Assembly (NCBI GenBank): GCA_024811115.1
Contig: JAKOGH010000747.1
Span: 248,001 to 312,000, forward strand
Source of the DNA: Terana coerulea
Taxonomy: Eukaryota; Basidiomycota; Agaricomycetes; Polyporales; Phanerochaetaceae
Length of the DNA: 64,000 nucleotides
Direction of reading: 5' to 3'
The notes beneath the pieces were generated by a model. It did no database searches, had not been told where the DNA came from, and saw only the letters and a list, made by a program, of their open reading frames with translations. Position numbers and translations under genes: made by a program. Positions 56,945 through 64,000 of this stretch are shown here, one piece after another (within the stretch, counting starts at the first letter, position 1; each line of letters starts with the position of its first letter).

Positions 56945-59713
56945 ATGCGAACCAAACTGTACCAGCAAGCGCCCACACCCCCAGGTTGTGGCATTGCCTA
57001 TGTACCCGATGCCGGTACCCAGCAGGTGTTCTTGCCCCTGGAGAAGGCGGAAGTACATGCAGACGTGGTCGATGGTAAGTGACTCGTGGCTCTTTTTCTG
57101 CGTCGGCGTCTCATACGTGTCCTTAGTGTCTGCCATTGTCACCGTGACGCAACAATTCTGGCAGTACTCTCCATCCGGCCTGTCCAAGGCTCGATATGTC
57201 TTCCCCGTTCCTGCACGAGCCGCTGTATGCGGCTTTGAGATGGTGGCTGCGGATGGCACAGTCATCGTTGCGGCTGCGAAGGAAAAAGACGAGGCACGTC
57301 GCGAGCATGAAACTGCGATTGCGCAAGGACAAATGACCGGTCTCGTTGAGCATGTCACGGACGATGGTGAGCTATGTTTCATTGCTCTGATAATCATGGT
57401 CTCATAGAGCAACTACGCAGTTTTTCTCTATATCGTTGGGCGCGCTTCCTGCCCAACAAATGATTACGACCAAAGTCACTGTAGGTCGCTGATTGTCCCC
57501 ACTGCATCAGTATTGATCCTTCTATAGTATGTTCTCGACCTAATGGATGATGATGTTTCGGACCAAGTCAGGCTACAGATACCGGTATACATCGGGATGC
57601 GGTACGGCCAGACACCCGAAGGAATGGCGGGTGCAAACATAGTCCCCCCGGACCGTGTGGCTGTGGACGTGGACGTCCGCATGAAAGGAAATGTAAAGAG
57701 CATCACCAGCCCCACTCATCCCACATGGACTTCACAACCGGACGGCTCTGAGCAAGTCTTGCCAGCCTCTCGTACGGCCGCCAAGTACCGTTCTGCCACG
57801 TTCCTCACGCAAGACTTCGTTCTGTCCATCGTTGCCGAAGACCTTGATGCGCCGCGGTGCTTTGCCCAACGAGGTACTAACGGCTCCACGGCTATTCAGC
57901 TGAGCATCGTACCGAAGTTCAAGCTTCCACCAGTCGCAGAGCAAGAATATATATTCCTAGTGGACCGTAGCGGCAGTATGGGGATGGTGGATGACAGAAT
58001 CGGCACAGCCAAACAGGCTCTTGTGATGCTGCTCCGCTCCCTCCCCAGCCAAAGGACGACATTCAACATCTTCAGCTTTGGGTTCAAATGCGACTCCTTG
58101 TGGGAGGAGAGCATGGCCTATGATGAGAACTCTCTTGATGAAGCGGTGTGTTCATGTGTGAATTATGCGGAGTTGGCTTGCTCACAAGTTGACCAGACAA
58201 GGCATATTGACTCTATGTCGGCCGACTATGGCGGCACGGAAATACAGAATGCTCTGAAGACTACGTTCCGCTCGTGCAGCACGCACAGGTCTACCGCGTG
58301 TTTTGTTCTTACCGACGGCGAGGTGCGTCTTTCCTTCATTGAACCGCACGAAGATTCGCTGACATGCATTACCCTGTCCAGAGCTACAATATCAACTCCA
58401 CAGTCGACGCTGTGACAAATGCCGTAGCCCAATCCAAGCCCGGCGCCTCCCTCCGAGTCTTCGTCCTCGGAATCGGCGAGACGACGTCCACTGCCATGTG
58501 TGAAAGCATTGCCAGAGCCGGGAATGGTATTTGTCTCATGGCTACTACCGCCGAGAGCATTGTCGGCAAGTGCTCCAGGCTTGTCCGCGCCAGCCGAACC
58601 TACGTCCTCAGCAACGTCACCGTTGACTGGGGCGTCAGCACCGATCTCCAGGAGGCGCACCGTACTGGGGAGACCGACGTCAAGAGTGTGCGTCAGGCAC
58701 CCTCGCACATTCCTGTCATGTTTCCCGGAAGTCGTTTTGTCGCTTTCGCCCTGGTCGAGGACGAGAAATTCACGTCGCCGAAGGAGGTCGTTATCTGCGC
58801 ACAACGTGATGGTCAAGGCGAGATGCTTCGTTTCACCGTCCCAGTCGAGGAGGTGGAATCGTCTCCAGACCATCCCAAACCGCAGCTCATCCATATCTTG
58901 GCTGCTCGCCGGGCGATCATGGACCTCGAGGACCAGTGCAAGACGGACGTTTCGCCGGACACCAAGGCGCTCATTATTCGCCTCGGTACCCGGTACCAAC
59001 TCGCCAGCCGTTTCACATCGTTCATCGCCGTGGACAAACGCATCAAAAGGAGGCTCACGTCGCAGGTCAACAGCCACTTCTCAGGTTTCTTGATGTCGAG
59101 GCGGAGGTGGATGACTCTGACGACGACATGGGCTTTTACTGGTCGACGATGTGTCGAGCGCACCTCCCCCTCGGTCGTCCCCCAGAAGCGCAGTGGAAGA
59201 GGCCTCGGCAAAGGCGGCGCCATGCGCCACCGGCGCATCGCCGTCCCCGCCCGGAAGAGCACCGGCGGAAAGGCTCCTCGGAAACAGCTGGCTACGCAGG
59301 CTGCTCGCAAGACCGCTGTGGCTGCAGATCCGTCTTCGCATTCCAACGAATCCGAGGACGAAGATCCCAGCGTAGACGAAGTGTCCGAGGAAGAGGAAGA
59401 AGTTACGCCTCCTCCACCCGACGAGGAGCCGGTAGTTCGCTTGATTCGCCTCCAGTCTTTTGATGGCTCCTTCTCAGCGCAGCCCCAGTTGGAAGACATT
59501 GTTGGAGCTGGCACATTGGCCGAGGCTCAGAAGCTCAACGTCCCTGACACTATCTGGGCCACCGTGCTAGCGATAGCGTACTTGCGGAAGCACATGACGG
59601 ACCAACCCGAGTTGTTGGAGGATCTGGTGGAGAAAGCAATGGATTTTATCTCCTTGACTCCCGACGTTGATGTCAATGCGCTGCTGAGCAGGGCTCAAGC
59701 TATCATAACTTAG
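56945..59713 (+). CDS. VIT/VWA domain protein E with histone H4/H3 tail-like linker
   Basis: 834 residues. Exons: 56945-57074, 57127-57366, 57421-57480, 57528-58145, 58197-58322, 58382-59713. VIT domain about residues 10-165 (QQFWQYSPSGLSKARYVFPV), VWA about 281-470 with metal-site motif DRSGSMGMVDD, the Thr of YGGTEIQ and the Asp of VLTDGE. A basic linker follows. Residues 662-677 copy the H4 tail and 681-703 the H3 tail, then comes an acidic run (SNESEDEDPSVDEVSEEEEE). The C-terminal domain is typical (LIRLQSFDGSFSAQPQLEDI ... LAIAYLRKHMTDQPELLEDL). Exon 6 is open throughout. Exon 3 has 60 nt where A, B, C and D have 59: the T run 57421-57425 has one base too many and would stop translation early if real. 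Intron 58146-58196 is 51 nt without a stop. It is tail-to-tail with 2OGD3. Confidence 0.87.
59192..59317 (+). other. histone H4- and H3-tail-like segment inside VWA-E
   Basis: In the VWA-E frame, 59192-59239 encodes SGRGLGKGGAMRHRRI. This is the H4 start with five residues (KGGKG) removed and K16 and K20 changed to M and R. After AVP, 59249-59317 encodes ARKSTGGKAPRKQLAT followed by Q and AARKTA, equal to H3 residues 7-29 except K23 to Q and S28 to T. The H3 sites K9, S10, K14, K18 and K27 are kept. No histone fold follows. Confidence 0.9.
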
Positions 59714-59948
59714 CTTAGGCAGTATTCATACATGGCCTTTGCAGAGATTTTCGGCCTAATGTACTATTATCTGTAACAGCATGTCTGAATCAATGTATCA
59801 TAGTGTACTCGAAATTTTTCCGTTGTCGCACACGTCACAAGTTATGCAAAATAACATTACAAATACAGATCGGGTGAGGGAGTTATGGAGACTCGCGCAT
59901 GAAAGATGTAAACTGGAAGTGCTTCAACGCTCCTGGGACTAGACGTGC

Positions 59949-61544
59949 CTACTTCCCGGGCCAGTGCCTCACCAAAATGCCGCTAATATACTCCTCTTCA
60001 ACGCCTTCCTCCTGGCTCCCTTCTTGAGCTGGCTCGTGCCATACGCAGACGCTCTGCCCTTCCGCCAGACCTCCTGTGACGGGCGCATCTGCATCCTCAA
60101 ACCGCCTCTTGATGCCGTTCCTCTGGAGGACGGGCGACTCGACTAGGGGGACGAGCTTGACGTCGTCATTCAATTGAGCGAAGTAGAACGCGCCGAGCCG
60201 AGTGTATCCGTGCTGGTCAGCAGGCGGCTGCACGACACGGTGGATGACAGCCTTGTAGTATCCTCCGGAGAGGAACTCCAAGCAGTCTCCGCCGTTGACG
60301 ACCTAATGTGGGCAATCGTCAGCGATCCGCGAGAGCGGTGAGAGATGTGCTTGTGCCATACCAAGGCGTTGTCTATGTGCCTAACCCATTTCCAGCTCCC
60401 GTCAGATGAGAGAATTTGGAGTGCAGCGACTGGCTGGGACCAGAGTATAGTGACGCTACCAAAGTCTGAACGTACGGACAAATTAAGTGTCAAGGGATGG
60501 CGCATCAAGTTACAAACACTGGCCTGTATGACCTTTGAGCCAGAGATTCTGCGAGTTAACTTCGTCTTCGGCCGATCTTGGGTAGCTGGAAGTCATATTT
60601 TAGAGCTTCTGCGAAAGAGGCACAGTCTGGCCGTAACACATACTACTTCATAAACCTCACTGGTCTGTGTCAGCCTTACTCAAGCTTAGGATGAATAGGT
60701 AGGGCGTACCCCACGAGTCGCCGACCGCGTCCCATCCGTGCTTATCAACGAAAGTGTCCTCGGGCAGCTCGAGGCCGGTTGCTAGCATTCTACAGTGTGC
60801 TGAGACAAAACTCTAAGTAAACTTGGAAAAATGCTTACCGCAGTAAGGGGAACAAGACATTGAGGTGATTGTGCCTCGCAAAAGCGTCGATTTCGGGCAT
60901 CAGCGGACGCAGAGCTTGTGGATGTTCCTTCTTGGTCACATCCTTATTTACTGAAAGGCAGTGAGACATGGCACCAAGGTGAGATGCGGATGGTCTTACT
61001 GTTGTAGTGCTCGATTTGGTCGCGCACTCCGCCGTGGATGTGCTGAGGTAGAGCTCGGTGACTCTCGGAATATAATGATAGAAACAAGACAACTCACCCA
61101 ATACTGACGCAGCTTGTATCCCTGGTACGACCCCGTATCCAGAGGCTTACCCAGGTACTGTTTCTTCTCTTCGTCAGAAATTTGAGAAAACGGGACATCG
61201 GCAATATCGAATATGCGGTCCGTCTATATGCATAGCAAACGTTAGTACTAAATACATAAAACAATGATATGGCTCACCTTTTCCTGGGTCATGCCATGAT
61301 TGATCACGTAGAAGAATCCTTGAGTGCGCATGGCATCGCGGGCCTGTACCGCGAGCTCAGCCCGACTTTCTGGAGTAGTAGCCTTGGATAGATCTATGAT
61401 AGCTAGGTCCGCATAGTCTACTGTAGGTCATGAAGCTACAAGTCAGATAGGTTGAAGGATCCACTCCCCACCCCACCTACGTTGCTCGGTAGTGGGCGGC
61501 GCTGGCTGGTAGTGGGGTATGGAAGGAGTCGTAGTCACGGTCAT
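59949..61544 (-). CDS. 2-oxoglutarate/Fe(II) dioxygenase 3
   Basis: Exons (leftward): 61544-61481, 61420-61278, 61223-61098, 61042-61000, 60950-60839, 60789-60710, 60659-60647, 60585-60524, 60465-60362, 60302-59949; lengths equal those of the paralogues except the last. About 366 residues. DIOX_N part QGFFYVINHG; iron ligands in GHTDFGSVTILW and AVIHRVVQPP; Arg in YTRLGAFYF. In the last exon a one-base gain near 60075-60078 and a one-base loss near 60023 cancel out. About 21 residues are therefore read in another frame than in 2OGD1 and 2OGD2, where EVWRKG and ELKK are expected. The intron after exon 8 starts with GC (ACAG|GCCAGT). It is tail-to-tail with VWA-E, 235 bp apart. The substrate is unknown. 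Confidence 0.88.
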
Positions 61545-62436
61545 GATCGAGGCACCCGAGCTCAATGAGCGGTATGCTAGTAAAGAAACCGTTGTCTCTT
61601 TCGTTGAGTTGGCATCTTATACGTATCTGCCTCTGTGCGGCGCACCCTTGGGATATACACCGGAAGGTCACCTGGTGATGGGTTCGTGAACGTTAACCAA
61701 GGATATAGACCATGTAGAACTCTACAAACGTCATTAGTGTATATACTGCGGGAAAGCGGGTCTCAATTAGTTAAGGAGCTTACTTCCGTTAGGTCTGCCG
61801 TTTCGCATGATGTAACGCTTCTCTGTAAGTCCGCGGTGGGCTTCACAGGATGGGAATCAGAAGCAGTGGGAACGTACACACGAGAAGGGCGTTTACCACT
61901 GAACCTGCTTCATAGCTTTTCAAATCTGTCTAGGCGTGTACAGGTTAGCTTCATAGAGCACACCGTGCCGGCATGATGACTCTCAGTCACCAAGATGATA
62001 ACGTCTGGTCAGTAGGTCAGCTGTAGCATCCGCTTGTTCGACAACAGGTCATTATCCTACCGGGGTGTTGGTTGAATTTCGAGAGATTATCATGGTAGAA
62101 AAGCGATGAAACCAGTCCGCCGAGTGTGGCACTGCAAAAAGAGAGCTGAACGAGAGGGCCTTCGGAAGACGCCGCGATGTCGCGCTTCGGCGCCAAAAGC
62201 ACGAGTGTCCCAAATAGGCAGGTGACTATGTACGTCACTTCTACAAGCCTTCGGCCAAAGCAATGTTTTCAACGCATATATCGGTCGCAATTCTTATGCT
62301 CAGTTCAAGCCGGAATGTCACAATTTAAACATATCTCTCATACTACAAACGGCACAACGAATGCGAGCACTGTGATCGCGCTCCTCCCGCAGGCCGAATC
62401 TCTGTTTCCGGAGGGCTCCTACTGGCAGCTACGCTT
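61545..62436. other. intergenic
   Basis: Promoter of 2OGD3 at the left (TATAAGATGCC on the minus strand about 70 nt before its start); otherwise no gene or repeat recognised. Confidence 0.45.
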
Positions 62437-62755
62437 TTAGCAAGACTGAAAGCCACACAGAGACACATCAGTTTCTGCGCTCGAGACAAAGAAGACTTAG
62501 CACATACGCCAGTGCAGCAGAGTGTGATACTTCCAGCGCCATTGCAAGCGATTTCGCCAGCGGCACAGGTGTCGGGGAAGAAGACAGTACGCTGCATCAC
62601 GTCGACAAAATGTTTTCAGCAATGTGGAATATTGAGCGAATGAGGGGACAACATACACATTCGCGCTTGTTCAACGCGTTCGCCTCAGGGGCTGGGGCCG
62701 GAGTGGCGGCCGCAAGCGTAGCGAGGACGGCGAGAATGAACAGTTGGAACTGCAT
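62437..62755 (-). CDS. small secreted cysteine-rich protein
   Basis: 63 residues in three exons (leftward): 62755-62657, 62591-62508, 62445-62437. The signal peptide is MQFQLFILAVLATLAAATP. A short proline-rich pro-region ending in the Kex2-type site KR follows, then a mature part of about 32 residues. Its six cysteines are spaced C-x8-C-x6-C-x8-CC-x3-C, a knottin-like number and pattern. The last exon is only nine bases (Ser, Cys, stop) and supplies the sixth cysteine. No family is recognised; an effector, defensin-like or signalling role is possible but not shown. The splice sites are standard GT/AG. Confidence 0.7.
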
Positions 62756-64000
62756 GATGGCGAAGATAGTAGAAGAGATGAAGCTTTAGGTGGCTGGGCA
62801 ATTTGTGAGAAGACGTGGGTCGCTTGCTGCAGACTCTGAGAATACCTCAGGCACCCTGTTTAATACCTGCTCTCGGCTCGAACAAATATTTGGCAACGTC
62901 CGTTTTTTCATGCGACGGCGGTGAATGCTCCGCAAAGTGAGTCGGTCAGGTTGTCTGAAATCAAGGGTGCAAACAGCCCTGTACTGATTAGCGTTGCATA
63001 TAGCCAATTGCGCGTAGTCGGATGATCGTCGTGACGGCAAACATAGATCTCGTGAGCGGTGTTTGAGGTAATCGGAAGAATTGGCTCCAATTATGGGCGC
63101 GCTCCGCGCAGCTTCGACGCTGTGGCAGTAAGCAGAAGCCGTCGGCAGTAGCATAAGCACCTGAAGAAGGATACAAACTACGGTAAGTAAGGACGCTCAA
63201 CACACGATCTACACTGATGCCCGCCGTTTCCGCATCACAAAGACTCCAAGCCTTGGCTTGGAATCTCATTTAAGCATTGCCTACCTCCACAGCGACCCCG
63301 AAACGAATGATACCCGTGGATGCATCATGATCGCAGTGGCTGGACGGCTGGTGGCATGACTTCGTACGAGCGATTGCTCTGAGGTTGGGATATGGTTGTG
63401 TCTCTAAGAGTCTCGTCCTAATTCAAGGAGCCGATGTGTTAACAATTGGCAAGTGAAATCATTTAAGCGCACACTCCTCACCTCCAACCAGGACAAGTCC
63501 TACGCATTTCATGACGCCTGTCATAGGTCTCCTCCTATTTAGCGGCATGAATTATGTGAGTACAAAATCGGCAGGCGATGACCGCAGTCGCGATGCCGGT
63601 TGATCTCGGAGGCTCTCCTGTCAAGTTTCCTGCGTCGTGCGACACAAAGAGCGCTCCGTAGAACGTCCATGTATTGCAATTATACTGACAACTCCCGTAG
63701 CCAGCGCCATGGTACTAAAGCTGTTCCCTGGACTAGTTCCGGTTAACGTCATGGGGAGTGAAGCAGCGCGTCTGGAGTGGTCACACCGCCCAGGAGCGCT
63801 TCCCAATATGGTAACCAGAGGCTTTGACGCTCATAGTAATAAGAGCGTGAATCAGGCCTAGGCGTGTATGAGGGCGAGGGCAGCCCGCTTGTACGGGAAT
63901 TTCGCAAATGAAGGTATCCTCCATTGGATGAGGGAAAGGGGGAAATAACGACATAATATATCTACATGTTCATGGTAAGTCTACAGATCTATATGAATGG
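62756..64000. other. intergenic to window end
   Basis: Promoter of the small secreted protein at the left; the remainder has no supported gene. A 60-residue open frame near 63650-63860 has a hydrophobic start but no family features. Confidence 0.4.

Noticed and set aside
59192..59317. A true histone gene or histone pseudogene at this place
   Set aside because: Only the N-terminal tails are present, H4 directly followed by H3 with no histone fold, and both are in frame with flanking VWA-protein domains.
58813..59514. Antisense and alternative-frame open reading across VWA-E, including an acidic plus-strand frame (VEAEVDDSDDDMGFYW)
   Set aside because: The main frame is open from the VWA domain through the histone-like segment to the conserved C-terminal domain; the other frames lack family features. 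The acidic frame upstream of the histone-like part is noted only as a sign that an undetected pair of shifts is possible there.
1..64000. CRISPR arrays, bacterial operons, ribosomal RNA
   Set aside because: The gene structure is eukaryotic with spliceosomal introns; no regularly spaced short repeats or rRNA sequence were seen.

Overview
The window reads as nuclear DNA of a mushroom-forming basidiomycete (Agaricomycetes, Polyporales-like). The genes are cut by many very short introns (mostly 47-69 nt). The recognisable families are fungal: GWT1, a mitochondrial calcium uniporter, a CLFCRxRKI-type Zn2Cys6 factor, an S10 carboxypeptidase and a WPGYP-motif basidiomycete family. All assignments come from reading the sequence and knowing the families; no search was run.

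The dominant theme is a scattered cluster of two multigene families. Five genes encode large VIT + VWA proteins: A (1-1150, minus, running off the left edge), B (3675-6923, minus), C (35562-38794, minus), D (39495-42670, minus) and E (56945-59713, plus). Three encode 2-oxoglutarate/Fe(II) dioxygenases: 2OGD1 (1991-3564, plus), 2OGD2 (26127-27700, minus) and 2OGD3 (59949-61544, minus). 2OGD1/B and E/2OGD3 are tail-to-tail pairs separated by 110 and 235 bp, and A/2OGD1 are head-to-head. C and D are a tandem duplication. Within each family the exon pattern is almost fixed, and the VWA genes share a TATA-type core promoter. The most striking observation is that the linker of VWA-E carries, in one continuous reading frame, a copy of the histone H4 N-terminal tail followed at once by a copy of the H3 tail. 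The linkers of B, C and D carry an arginine-serine repeat or F-G/proline-rich repeats instead.

Between these lie ordinary genes: a Zn2Cys6 factor (12608-14198), a peroxisomal MaoC-type hydratase ending in SKL (15677-17079), an NmrA-like protein (18769-20139), an S10 carboxypeptidase (20938-23057), an APC-family permease (23934-26061), MCU (29212-30363), a single-pass membrane protein (33065-35006), GWT1 (43345-45419), a WPGYP-family protein (46572-47448), an ABCG half-transporter (50112-52619), a seven-helix receptor (53780-56074) and a tiny secreted cysteine-rich protein (62437-62755). Repeats include a 373-bp tandem duplication (about 9999-10739) and a dispersed element near 7.4-7.9 kb and 23.15-23.4 kb.

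A caution covers the whole window: many genes are broken by single-base length changes, most of them in short homopolymers. Exon lengths compared between paralogues, and total coding lengths, show that each is a one-base gain or loss. Consensus errors in the assembly are the simplest explanation, but real decay is possible, and VWA-C also has a true in-frame stop. Coordinates given for CDS are genomic spans; exons are in the evidence text.
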